Source of the DNA: UBA3871 sp041797745
GTDB lineage: Bacteria; Bacillota; Clostridia; Peptostreptococcales; Anaerovoracaceae
Assembly (NCBI GenBank): GCA_041797745.1
Contig: JBHBZU010000047.1
Location: 62,001 to 126,000, forward strand
DNA: 64,000 nucleotides
Direction of reading: 5' to 3'
The notes beneath the pieces were generated by a model that was not told where the DNA came from, did no database searches, and worked only from the letters and a program-made list of their open reading frames with translations. Both the position numbers and the translations under genes were made by a program. Positions 1 through 8,262 of this stretch are shown here, piece after piece; position 1 is the first letter of the stretch; every line of letters begins with the position of its first letter.

Positions 1-45
1 TATAGTGCAAAACACGTTGATAATCGGTTTCAGTAAGTTGAGGTA

Positions 46-1824
46 CTACTGCTTTTCTTCCGGATTTTCCGAAGTCATATTTTGAACAGCATTTTCTGAA
101 GCGGAAATCTTTGCAAGCTCCTCCTCTTCCAAAACTCTGTAAGCAATTTTTCCAATATTGGTTTTTGGGAGCTCGGTTCTAAATTCAATATCATAAGGCA
201 TGGCAAACTTTGAAATATTCTTACGAGCATAGGCGAAAAGCTCCTCTTTAGTCTCTTCCGTCGCAGGAATATCAGGCTTTAGCATTATGAAAGCCTTAGG
301 TTTGTGCATTTTGTAGGAGTCAGGAACCCCTATTATACAAGACATTTGGACTTTTTCATGAGAGTCGAAAATATTTTCTAACTGGGCAGGATAAATATTG
401 TATCCTGAGGAGATAATAATTCTTTTAGCTCTTCCCTTAAAATATATGAACCCTTGATTGTCCATAAAACCTAAATCCCCTGTATAAAGCCAAGTATAAC
501 CGTCTGCGTGAACCCTTAAAGCTTTAGCAGTTTCATCGGGGAAGCCTTGGTATTCTTTCATAACGGTAGGACCTGAAATGAGAATCTCACCCTCTTCGCC
601 GTAAGGAAGCTCTTCTGCCGTATCAGGTTTAACAATCTTAAAGAAAGTATCAGGAAAAGGAATCCCTATTGAGCCCTCTTTCGCCATGCTTATAGGGGTA
701 AGGCAACAGGCGGTAACTGTTTCCGTTGTGCCATATCCCTCTCTTATTTGAACTACAGATTTGTGGTCATATAGAAATTTGTCAAATTTCTTTTTTAGCT
801 CTATGGAAAGGGAATCCCCACCTGAATAAACGCCTTTTAAAGAGGAAAGGTCTGCCTTTTCCATGGATGGAAGCCTAAGCAGTGCTTCATAAAGTGTAGG
901 TACGCCGGCAATGAAATTGCAACGATACTTGGTAATCAGCTTTGCATATGAAGCAGCTGTAAATCGTGGGACTAAAAGGCATTGTCCGCCGTTAGCAAGC
1001 ATGGAGTGAATGCAGACTCCAAGTCCAAAGCCGTGAAAAAGCGGCATTGCTGAAAGCATACGGTCTCCCGGTCTGAACATCGGATTGGTAGCAATTATCT
1101 GTTGGGAGAGGGCGTTGAAATTTCCGTTAGTGAGAACAATGCCCTTGCTGGTACCCGTAGTGCCACCGGAGTAGAGAATTACTGCCGGATCATAATAACT
1201 TGTGTTAACTTTATAATTGTAAAAGCAGGTACGTCCTAAAAGGAGAAATTCTTTCCAGCGGATAACCGGCGCATTTTTAGGGATTTTTCTAATCTTGCGA
1301 CCCTCGGTCATCATGTAGCCGGCTCTAATCGGTTTGGAAAGAGCGTCCTTTACAGAGGCAATTACTATGTTTACCAATTTTGTATTCTGGCGAATGTTTT
1401 CAAACTTGTGGTAGAACTGATCCAGCGTTATGGCTGAAACTGATTCGGATTGGTTGAGATAATATTCGATTTCTTTCTCTGCTGAAAGAGGGTGAACCAT
1501 GTTGGCTATTCCGCCGATTAAATTTATTGCGTAGAAAGCACAGACTGCCTGAGGGCAGTTAGGCATGGCGATAGTGACCTTGTCACCTTTACGAACTCCA
1601 ATAACCTTAAGAGCTTTGGCACAGCGCTGTATTTCGAAAATCATTCGTTTGTAGGTGGTGTTTTTTCCCATAAAAGTATAAGCAATCTTGTTTGGATAAA
1701 GATTTGCCATACGTTCGAGGGAATCAAACAAAGAACCCCTAAAATAATCCAAGTGCATGGGAATATCTCCCATAAAAGCTTCCCAAGGAGTTTTTAGGGC
1801 GGTTTTATCTATTTCATTATTCAT
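46..1824 (-). CDS. AMP-forming acyl-CoA synthetase (long-chain fatty acid CoA ligase-like)
   Basis: A 592-residue class I adenylate-forming enzyme, expected to activate a carboxylic acid with ATP and load it on CoA. Visible motifs are the P-loop YSGGTTGTSKG (residues 218-228), the GYGTTE motif near 365, the YTGDLG and GRAKRIIISSGYNIYP hinge region near 450-485, and the C-terminal PKTNIGKIAYR segment with the catalytic lysine. Length is normal for the family. The ATG is preceded by a GAAAGGA ribosome site. It lies 17 bp downstream of an E2-like acyltransferase gene on the same strand, so the two are probably one operon that makes and then transfers an acyl group. Substrate chain length cannot be read from the sequence; a synthetase feeding an acyl carrier rather than CoA is a less likely alternative. 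Confidence 0.88.
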   Translation of the reverse strand: MNNEIDKTALKTPWEAFMGDIPMHLDYFRGSLFDSLERMANLYPNKIAYTFMGKNTTYKRMIFEIQRCAKALKVIGVRKGDKVTIAMPNCPQAVCAFYAINLIGGIANMVHPLSAEKEIEYYLNQSESVSAITLDQFYHKFENIRQNTKLVNIVIASVKDALSKPIRAGYMMTEGRKIRKIPKNAPVIRWKEFLLLGRTCFYNYKVNTSYYDPAVILYSGGTTGTSKGIVLTNGNFNALSQQIIATNPMFRPGDRMLSAMPLFHGFGLGVCIHSMLANGGQCLLVPRFTAASYAKLITKYRCNFIAGVPTLYEALLRLPSMEKADLSSLKGVYSGGDSLSIELKKKFDKFLYDHKSVVQIREGYGTTETVTACCLTPISMAKEGSIGIPFPDTFFKIVKPDTAEELPYGEEGEILISGPTVMKEYQGFPDETAKALRVHADGYTWLYTGDLGFMDNQGFIYFKGRAKRIIISSGYNIYPAQLENIFDSHEKVQMSCIIGVPDSYKMHKPKAFIMLKPDIPATEETKEELFAYARKNISKFAMPYDIEFRTELPKTNIGKIAYRVLEEEELAKISASENAVQNMTSENPEEKQ

Positions 1825-1841
1825 ATGGAATCCTTTCGATT

Positions 1842-2735
1842 TTAGTACTCAACGGGAGTATCCATGGTCTGCTCCAAAAGTTCCGGATTTTCCAACAGCT
1901 TCTTCAGTAGACGCACGGTTTTTGAGAAATAATATCCGTCGCCGATTCTTTCGTCAATGGTGAGCCCCAAATCCACAGAATCACGCATTTCCACGGAACC
2001 GTCAGGCATTGTGAAAGCTCTGGGTTTCTTCTCGCCAATAATGACAAAAATTGAGGTGGTGCCCCAGTCTGTCAGGTGGTGATATCCTGAATGTAGCTTA
2101 ATTGAACCCAGATTGGATAAAATTACGCTGCACTGATAGGGGTCTGTTTCAATGATGGATTGCGGAACCCAGCCGTGTTCGTCAAGAAATCTGAGAAAGT
2201 TTACAATGGAGCGACCCAAAAAACGAGGCATTCTATTAAACATATCCATGGCGTCAGAGGAGGCGTCCCCTCTTTCACCGCGGCAAGCGGTAATTTCCTG
2301 ATATAGATAGTCATGAATAGTATCAATGGTATCTGTATCTTCTGCATGAACTACAGCCATTCCCTCTTCGCCCTGGTCGCTGAATTGTTTTTTAATAACA
2401 AAGGAAGCGGAAATATCGTGACGCTGAAAAAGAGAGTAGTTCTTGATGAAGCAATTCATCTTCGGTCTTAAGGTAATGGTTCTAAGAATTGCTGACACTA
2501 TAACTTGGAACAGGTTGTATTTATAAGCAGGATTGCTTTCGTTCTTTTTTTCAAGAAAAGCGTTTATATTCGTTAAATCAATAATTTCGCTAACGAAAGC
2601 TTCATTAGCGGTTCTTCTTGGAAAAATTATAGGCATGATAAAATGCAATCCGTCAATATTTCTAATTAAGGCTGCGTCTTTACGGTCGCCTCTGCGGCGC
2701 TTTTCTTTAGGTGGTCTTGGATATCTTGTTGCCAA
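1842..2735 (-). CDS. Lipoyl-less E2-like (2-oxoacid dehydrogenase/CAT fold) acyltransferase
   Basis: A 297-residue protein resembling only the catalytic domain of dihydrolipoamide acyltransferases. There is no lipoyl domain or E1/E3-binding domain, and no E1 or E3 gene nearby. The C-terminal block DLGLTIDERIGDG corresponds to the E2 motif DHRxxDG, but the catalytic His is Glu at residue 262. The start is a TTG: an in-frame TGA lies four codons upstream, so no longer start is possible, and the ribosome site is weak. It is 17 bp ahead of an acyl-CoA synthetase gene, suggesting a shared acyl substrate. Fold assignment is inferred from the motif pattern; the reaction is unknown, and loss of the His makes ordinary acetyltransferase chemistry doubtful. 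Confidence 0.7.
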   Translation of the reverse strand: MATRYPRPPKEKRRRGDRKDAALIRNIDGLHFIMPIIFPRRTANEAFVSEIIDLTNINAFLEKKNESNPAYKYNLFQVIVSAILRTITLRPKMNCFIKNYSLFQRHDISASFVIKKQFSDQGEEGMAVVHAEDTDTIDTIHDYLYQEITACRGERGDASSDAMDMFNRMPRFLGRSIVNFLRFLDEHGWVPQSIIETDPYQCSVILSNLGSIKLHSGYHHLTDWGTTSIFVIIGEKKPRAFTMPDGSVEMRDSVDLGLTIDERIGDGYYFSKTVRLLKKLLENPELLEQTMDTPVEY

Positions 2736-2879
2736 TTTTACTGCTCACTTTCTTGGTGCACTGCTTCATGCACCTTTTATGAAAAACATCTTTTGAGTCG
2801 GATATATACTTGTTTTTAACCCGTTTTAACAAAACAATTATACTATAATGAAGAAATTTCCGCAAACAACATCAAGGTT

Positions 2880-2987
2880 TCATTTTGTCATCCTGTTATC
2901 TTTACCTAATATAATAAGTGCTGAAATTAAACCCATCGCAATAATAGCGCTCCCCTCTATCAACAATGGTACCAACCAATACATCAT
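2880..2987 (-). CDS. Possible 35-residue single-span membrane peptide
   Basis: An open frame too short for ordinary gene calling. It begins with two Met codons, then MYWLVPLLIEG, then a hydrophobic stretch (SAIIAMGLISALIILG, about residues 13-28) and a charged tail KDNRMTK. This gives one predicted membrane helix with a positive end. A consensus-like promoter (TTGACA, 17 bp, TACACT) lies about 50 bp upstream in the correct orientation. The ribosome site is weak (GAAAG), which is the main argument against it. It precedes the E2-like/acyl-CoA synthetase pair by 145 bp on the same strand. No family was recognised. Confidence 0.35.
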   Translation of the reverse strand: MMYWLVPLLIEGSAIIAMGLISALIILGKDNRMTK

Positions 2988-3043
2988 GGTTCTTTCAAGT
3001 GTACCGCTCTCTGAAATATATATTATTTACTTATATCAAATAA

Positions 3044-3072
3044 AGTGTATGTGAGGAGTTTCATATTGTCAA
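3044..3072 (-). promoter_or_regulatory. SigmaA-type promoter, minus strand
   Basis: On the minus strand, TTGACA (3067-3072) is separated by 17 bp from TACACT (3044-3049). It points toward the small peptide frame at 2880-2987 and the E2-like/acyl-CoA synthetase operon beyond it. Confidence 0.5.
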
Positions 3073-3082
3073 TATCGGGAGA

Positions 3083-3180
3083 GGTGCTGTATAGACATAC
3101 AAAAATAATGCTGTATGAACATCAGGGAACGGTGCCGTATGAAGCCACAGGAAGCGGTGCCGTGTAAATGTCAGATGAAA
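3083..3180. repeat. Imperfect 24-25 bp tandem repeat, four units
   Basis: Units begin at 3083, 3107, 3131 and 3156, each opening with a variant of GGTGCCGTATGAA. Successive units are 24, 24 and 25 bp apart. The 733-bp spacer (2736-3468) around it otherwise holds only the small peptide frame, its promoter and a weak A/T-rich hairpin at about 3253-3280 (AAAAAAGC/GCTTTTTT). No coding frame runs through the repeat. Confidence 0.6.
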
Positions 3181-3468
3181 GCCTTAATGTAAAAAATTAT
3201 GGAGTTAAAAAATAAAATAAAAATTATCTCCAAAGTGATAAAATTAAAAAACAAAAAAGCGTTAGATTGAAGCTTTTTTCTATGTATGATAAACTCTAGT
3301 GAGCCAAAGTAGGATGGTCTTGATATTATTAAAGAATATTAGACAGACAAAGGCAGGGGTATAAAGCCTTAAATAAAGTTAAATATAGTAGAAATAGAAA
3401 TAAAAAGTAAACTGTAAAAAATTCATTAAAGGGATATAAACTTAAAATAAAGGGAAAGGGAGAATTAC

Positions 3469-5247
3469 ATGACAGAAAAAGAAATAAAGACAGGCAAAGG
3501 AAAAAGCAGAAAAAAAGACTTTCATAGACCGGTGCTGATAATTTTTGCTTCATACTTCAAATCACATATGGGCTTATTTCTTTTGGATATGCTCTGCGCA
3601 TTGTGCGTTGCAGGGATTGATGTGGCATTTCCTCTTATTTCCAGATACAGCATGTACGAGCTTTTGCCAAATCAAGCATATAAATTTTTCTTTGTATTAA
3701 TGAGTATCGTAGGGTGCAGCTTTATAATAAGAGCGGGTCTTAATTTTATCATAACCTATCTGGGCCATATGTTCGGTGCTTGTGTAGAGACAGATATAAG
3801 AGGGGATTTATACAATCAGTTTCAAAAACTGGAGTTTGATTTTTTCGATGAAAATCGTACAGGAAAGCTGATGAACCGCTTGACAGGGGATCTCTTTGAA
3901 GTGACGGAGCTGGCACATCATGGACCGGAAGACTTGCTTATTTCTTTTGTTACGGTCACCGGGGCTATGATAGTAATGTTCAGTATCCAATGGAAACTGG
4001 CTTTGATAGTGGCTGTTATATTACCTATATTTGCTTGTATTGTGATGATTTGCCGAAAGAGTTTCATGGATACTTCCAAAGCGGTAAAGCTCATTATGGC
4101 TGATATAAATGCTGAAATTGAAAGCTCTCTTTCCGGCATGAAAACCAGCAAAGCCTTTGATAACAGTGAAGTTGATAGAGACAGATTTGCTCATGCAAAT
4201 CGTAAATATAGGGATTCCAAGGGAAATTATTATCGTTCCATGGCTTATTTCAATGCAAGCTTGGAGTTCTTTGTCTGTATATTGCAGGTGGCGGTTATTG
4301 CCTTTGGCGGATATTTGATAATGCGTCGGCAGATTAGCTATATTGATCTTATCACTTTCACTTTATATATTTCGGCTTTTATTTCACCTATCCGCAGATT
4401 AGGAACCTTGACAGAAATTTTTATTTCGGGGTTTGCCGGTCTTAACAGGTTTGTTGAGGTTATGCGGTTAGAACCAAGCCTAAAGGAGCCTGAAAATCCG
4501 GAGATATTGGGAGAGGTTCAAGGAAGAATAAGTATTAAGGATGTGACTTTCTCATATAAAAACAATGCGGATGTATTGGATGGGGTTTCACTGGAAATCC
4601 CCGCAGGAGAAACGCTGGCGGTGGTTGGACATTCGGGAGGCGGAAAATCTACCCTTTGCCAACTTATTCCCAGATTTTACGATGTTACTTCAGGGAGTAT
4701 CTCTATTGACGGACACGATGTGAGGAGCTTGAGTAAGAGCACATTACGTCAGAATGTGGGAATCGTTCAGCAGGAGGTGTTTCTTTTTGCGGCTACAGTT
4801 TTTGAGAATATCAGATACGGTAAGCCGAGTGCCACCGAGGAAGAAGTCTTTGAGGCGGCACGGAAAGCTGAAATTTTCGATGAAATTATGGAAATGCCTA
4901 GAGGCTTTGACACTTACGTGGGCGAGCGCGGGACTTTGCTTTCCGGTGGTCAAAAGCAACGAATAGCCATTGCGAGAATATTTTTGAAGAATCCGCCGAT
5001 ATTGATTTTGGATGAGGCTACTTCGGCACTGGATTCCATAACTGAAGAGTCAATCAGGCAGGCGTTTTCAGAATTATCAAAGGGGAGAACCACAATCATG
5101 ATTGCTCACAGGCTTGCCAGCATTAAAGAGGCGGACAGGGTAGCACTTATTGAAGAGGGAAAGGTTTGCGAGCTGGGTTCTCATGAGGAGCTTATGGAAA
5201 AGAACGGTCGCTATGCAGAATTGTATCATGCACAGCGACTTGAGTAG
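3469..5247 (+). CDS. ABC exporter half-transporter (MsbA/multidrug type)
   Basis: A 592-residue fused membrane-plus-ATPase half-transporter, expected to dimerise and pump lipids, drugs or peptides outward. The N-terminal ~330 residues hold about six membrane segments of the ABC type 1 exporter fold. The ATPase domain shows Walker A VGHSGGGKSTL (about residue 384), Q-loop, signature LLSGGQKQRIAIAR, Walker B ILILDEATSALD and the H-loop MIAHRL, all intact. The ATG follows a good GGGAAAGGGAG ribosome site. It stands alone, convergent with the MocR-like gene whose stop codon is 1 bp beyond its own. No partner half-transporter is adjacent, so a homodimer is likely. Substrate unknown. Confidence 0.9.
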   Translation: MTEKEIKTGKGKSRKKDFHRPVLIIFASYFKSHMGLFLLDMLCALCVAGIDVAFPLISRYSMYELLPNQAYKFFFVLMSIVGCSFIIRAGLNFIITYLGHMFGACVETDIRGDLYNQFQKLEFDFFDENRTGKLMNRLTGDLFEVTELAHHGPEDLLISFVTVTGAMIVMFSIQWKLALIVAVILPIFACIVMICRKSFMDTSKAVKLIMADINAEIESSLSGMKTSKAFDNSEVDRDRFAHANRKYRDSKGNYYRSMAYFNASLEFFVCILQVAVIAFGGYLIMRRQISYIDLITFTLYISAFISPIRRLGTLTEIFISGFAGLNRFVEVMRLEPSLKEPENPEILGEVQGRISIKDVTFSYKNNADVLDGVSLEIPAGETLAVVGHSGGGKSTLCQLIPRFYDVTSGSISIDGHDVRSLSKSTLRQNVGIVQQEVFLFAATVFENIRYGKPSATEEEVFEAARKAEIFDEIMEMPRGFDTYVGERGTLLSGGQKQRIAIARIFLKNPPILILDEATSALDSITEESIRQAFSELSKGRTTIMIAHRLASIKEADRVALIEEGKVCELGSHEELMEKNGRYAELYHAQRLE

Positions 5248-5248
5248 A

Positions 5249-6712
5249 CTATATCCAACTTTTTGTTAATTTGCAAATAATGCTGTCAATTTCAGGCAGA
5301 GGAATCTGATGGTAGTAAAAAACTATGGTAGGGAGGTGGATTCCCTGTTCGGAAGCGTCTGAAAAGGCGGACACAGGTACGGCTTCGACACCTAAATCCT
5401 CTGCGAGCTTGCAAAGCTCTGTGGCGCTTTTTGAAGCTTCCACCTTTAGTATAATATTCAAACCTGAAGAGGCACGTTGAAGTTCTATTTTATCGGCACC
5501 ATGCTTGGCAAAAGCGGCAGTTGCGGCTTGCAGTTTTTGAGAATAAAGGTTACGCAGTTTTCGAATACCTGCCTGATAGTAGCCCTCCCCCATGAAAAGT
5601 GCCAAAGTTAACTGCTCGGTTTTAGAACAGGTTTGGGTGTAACCGCCGATTAATTCATTAAAGATTTCCGTCAGCTGCGGGGTGAGAACCATGTAGCTGA
5701 TTTTTATTGCAGGAAACAGGGTGGAGGAGAAAGAACCGAGGTAAACAACTCTTTGATTTCTGTCAAGTCCTTTGAGGGCGGGAATAGGTCTTCCAAAATA
5801 ACGCAGCTCACTGTCGTAGTCGTCTTCAATGATAATGGAATCGTTGCGATTTGCCCAGTCCAAAAGTTCGTAGCGGCGGCCTATGGGCATAACGGCTCCT
5901 GTTGGAAACTGATTGGAGGGGCAGGTGTAAACGGCGGAACGGATATTGGAGGGAAGACGGGCAATATCAATACCCTCGGAACTGACATTTACAGGGGTCA
6001 TAACGAAACCGCGTTCTTTCAGTATATTTTTAACCGGAAGATATCCGGGTTCCTCCACGGCAACATGGCTGATATCCATCTGATGAAGGATTCTGGAAAG
6101 ATGTATGGTAATTTGCTGGGTGCCGGCACCGATAATGACTTGCTCTTTGCTGCATGAAACGCCTCTGGACTGGTATACATAGCGAGCGATTTCCTGACGG
6201 AGAGCTTCTTCGCCCCTAGGGTCAGATTCTGAGGTCAACAGAGGTGTAAATTCAGTAAGAACTTTAGATAGGCATTTTTTCCATCTGACAAAATTGAAGC
6301 AGGATAAATCGTAAAGATGTTTTGGTTGGCTTTGGCGAAGCTTTTGTTCAATATCCCAATGGACAGAAGTTGACTCTAACAAAGCTTCATCTTTAACGGT
6401 TTCTGTAGTTGGCGTAATTTTGTCGCTGATAGTCGCCATTCCGCCTAAAGCGAAAGAAAGGTCATTGATGTAATAGCATGATTGAGGGCGGGAAGAAATG
6501 TAACCCTCAACTAAAAGCTGACTGTAAGCCTGTTCCACTGTGGTTACTGAAATTTGCAGGCTTTTTGCTAAAGCGCGAAGTGAGGGGAGTTTTTCTCCTG
6601 CCACCATGTTGTGAGTAAGAATTTCGTGGGATATATAGTCATAAAGCTGTAAATAAACAGGACGAGAGTCACCCTTTTCTTTAAGGCTGAATTGTGGGGT
6701 TATGGCTTTCAT
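5249..6712 (-). CDS. MocR/GntR-family regulator with aminotransferase-like domain lacking the PLP lysine
   Basis: A 487-residue MocR-type regulator: a winged-helix GntR DNA-binding domain (about residues 10-80) joined to a fold-type I aminotransferase-like domain. The family normally senses PLP or an aldimine through a Schiff-base lysine in a motif like FSKTLFP. Here the motif reads GSFSSTLFPAIK and residue 330 is Ser (codon TCC on the minus strand, 5723-5725). Other PLP-fold features remain (YTCPSNQFPTG, IIEDDYDSELRY). It is divergent from an ECF transporter S component, with repeated AACTGTACT boxes between them, which points to local control of vitamin uptake. Known PdxR-type MocR proteins control B6 genes; applying that here is inference. 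Confidence 0.85.
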   Translation of the reverse strand: MKAITPQFSLKEKGDSRPVYLQLYDYISHEILTHNMVAGEKLPSLRALAKSLQISVTTVEQAYSQLLVEGYISSRPQSCYYINDLSFALGGMATISDKITPTTETVKDEALLESTSVHWDIEQKLRQSQPKHLYDLSCFNFVRWKKCLSKVLTEFTPLLTSESDPRGEEALRQEIARYVYQSRGVSCSKEQVIIGAGTQQITIHLSRILHQMDISHVAVEEPGYLPVKNILKERGFVMTPVNVSSEGIDIARLPSNIRSAVYTCPSNQFPTGAVMPIGRRYELLDWANRNDSIIIEDDYDSELRYFGRPIPALKGLDRNQRVVYLGSFSSTLFPAIKISYMVLTPQLTEIFNELIGGYTQTCSKTEQLTLALFMGEGYYQAGIRKLRNLYSQKLQAATAAFAKHGADKIELQRASSGLNIILKVEASKSATELCKLAEDLGVEAVPVSAFSDASEQGIHLPTIVFYYHQIPLPEIDSIICKLTKSWI

Positions 6713-6732
6713 AAAAATCTCCTTAAGATTAC

Positions 6733-6814
6733 AACTGTACTGGTGTTATTTGACAAAATAATAAACAGTTTGTGAAATATTTCTAAAAAACAAGCTAAAA
6801 TTATAAACTGTACT
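6733..6814. promoter_or_regulatory. Candidate MocR operator: repeated AACTGTACT boxes
   Basis: The spacer between the divergent MocR-like gene and the ECF S-component gene carries AACTGTACT at 6733-6741 and again at 6806-6814 in the same orientation, 73 bp apart (about seven helical turns). An inverted AAACAGTT lies between them at about 6763-6770. Direct repeats are typical MocR sites. Binding is inferred from position only. Confidence 0.45.
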
Positions 6815-6894
6815 TATAAAAATAAAACAAACTGACTATTTCAACGGGTTCAGCTTAATGATATCATAGTTTGTGAAAGAAGGGAATATTTATT

Positions 6895-7440
6895 ATGAAA
6901 GAAATGAAAAAGACAAATGAATTAGTAATGACAGCTATGATGGTTTGCCTTGTAGCATTGGCAACTATGATGATTAGGATTCCTACACCCGGAACAGAGG
7001 GATATATCCATCTGGGAGATGCTATGATTTTTGTTGCGGTTATGATATTGGGCTGGAGAAAAGGAGCCGTTGCCGCAAGTGTTGGTTCAGCTATGGCTGA
7101 CTTACTTAGCGGGTACGCTTCTTGGGTTCCCTGGACTTTTGCAATCAAGGGTCTCATGGCGCTGGCTTTCGGAATCATCTTTGAACTTTCACTTAAAAGT
7201 GTAAGTGAGGGAGCATATAAGAAAGCCGCAGTAATTAAGGTTATCGGAATGCTTATTGGTGGTGTGATTATGGTGGGCGGTTACTTTGTAGCAGCCGGTC
7301 TTATGTACGGAAATTGGATGGCTTCTTTTGTGAACATTCCTATGAACTGCATTCAGTTGGGGGCAGGAATGTTTATCTCTCTTGCTTTAGAGCAGGCTTT
7401 GAGAAGAACCAGTGCATCCAAGTACTTTCACACTATATAA
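6895..7440 (+). CDS. ECF transporter S component (vitamin-type substrate-binding membrane protein)
   Basis: A 181-residue, roughly six-span membrane protein. It carries the block typical of ECF S components of the pyridoxine/hydroxymethylpyrimidine/riboflavin superfamily: RIPTPGTEGYIHLGDAMIF, then GWRKGAVAASVGSAMADLLSGYASWVPWTF. S components bind a vitamin and dock on a shared EcfAA'T module, which is not in this window, so the module would be encoded elsewhere. The ATG has an upstream GAAAGAAGGG ribosome site. The divergent MocR-like regulator suggests vitamin B6 or a precursor as substrate. That is inference; HMP/thiamin precursors are the main alternative. Confidence 0.8.
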   Translation: MKEMKKTNELVMTAMMVCLVALATMMIRIPTPGTEGYIHLGDAMIFVAVMILGWRKGAVAASVGSAMADLLSGYASWVPWTFAIKGLMALAFGIIFELSLKSVSEGAYKKAAVIKVIGMLIGGVIMVGGYFVAAGLMYGNWMASFVNIPMNCIQLGAGMFISLALEQALRRTSASKYFHTI

Positions 7441-7566
7441 GCATAAACAGGGTAAAAATAAAAAGCCCCCAAAATAAAGACTTGGTGCAAAAGGTGTTAT
7501 GAAATATATTGGTGTAGTATAAAGAACGAATAAAAAACGAAAAGACATAATAGTTTATCCTCTATG

Positions 7567-7600
7567 GCCTCGGTAAAAGCCTGAAATTCCGAGGCTTTTC
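7567..7600 (+). terminator. Rho-independent terminator
   Basis: GCCTCGG (7567-7573) pairs with CCGAGGC (7589-7595), followed by TTTTCTTTT. It sits between the ECF S-component gene and mntP. No yybP-ykoY manganese riboswitch core was found in this spacer. Confidence 0.7.
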
Positions 7601-7667
7601 TTTTGCTTTTTGAAAGAAAATGCAGTATGATAAAAGTTACTGATTAGAAGCAAAAGAGGGTTTTTAC

Positions 7668-8252
7668 ATGAATTGGGATTTAATGTTTTTTATTAATAGT
7701 ATTCTTTTTGGTATCGGTTTAGCTATGGACGCTTTTTCGGTATCTTTGGCTAACGGCTTAAATGAACCCAATATGAAAGGCGGTCGCATGGGTTTTATTG
7801 CAGGAACCTTTTGTGGCTATCAGATTATTATGCCTCTTATCGCATGGATTTGTGTTCACACCATAGCTGAGAAATTTGAGGCTTTTCAAAGCCTAATTCC
7901 GTGGATTGCAATATTGCTGCTCCTATATATAGGCGGTAATATGCTTATTGATGGTATTAGAGGGCGCGGGGAAGAAGAAACGTCTGCTGTCGACTTTTGG
8001 GGTCTTATGCTTCAAGGCATTGCAACTTCCATAGATGCGCTGTCCGTAGGCTTTACTATTGCCGATTATCCATGGCGCATGGCTTTGGTGGAAGCTTCTA
8101 TTATCGGGGTGGTTACCTACGCCATATGTATGGCGGGGCTTTCCATAGGAAAGGTGGCAGGTACTAAACTATCAGGAAAGGCATCCCTTTTGGGAGGAGT
8201 CATACTAATAGGAATAGGTATTGAGATTTTTGTAAAAGGAGTTTTTTTATAG
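7668..8252 (+). CDS. mntP: MntP-family manganese efflux pump
   Basis: A 194-residue, six-span membrane protein of the MntP (DUF204) family, which exports Mn2+. The two internally related repeats each carry the family's acidic motif: AMDAFSVSLANGL near residue 20 and ATSIDALSVGF near residue 123. Length is normal. The ribosome site is AAAGAGGG. Its stop codon overlaps the ribosome site of the sirtuin gene that follows, so the two are co-translated. No Mn riboswitch is visible upstream, so metal control would have to act elsewhere. Confidence 0.85.
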   Translation: MNWDLMFFINSILFGIGLAMDAFSVSLANGLNEPNMKGGRMGFIAGTFCGYQIIMPLIAWICVHTIAEKFEAFQSLIPWIAILLLLYIGGNMLIDGIRGRGEEETSAVDFWGLMLQGIATSIDALSVGFTIADYPWRMALVEASIIGVVTYAICMAGLSIGKVAGTKLSGKASLLGGVILIGIGIEIFVKGVFL

Positions 8253-8262
8253 GAGGTAAAAC

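Noticed and set aside
2848..3054. Open frame of 68 codons on the plus strand in the long spacer
   Set aside because: No ribosome site and no coding-like composition; the opposite strand offers a better small membrane frame with a promoter.
7441..7667. Manganese (yybP-ykoY) riboswitch before mntP
   Set aside because: The conserved core was not found; only a plain terminator hairpin is visible.
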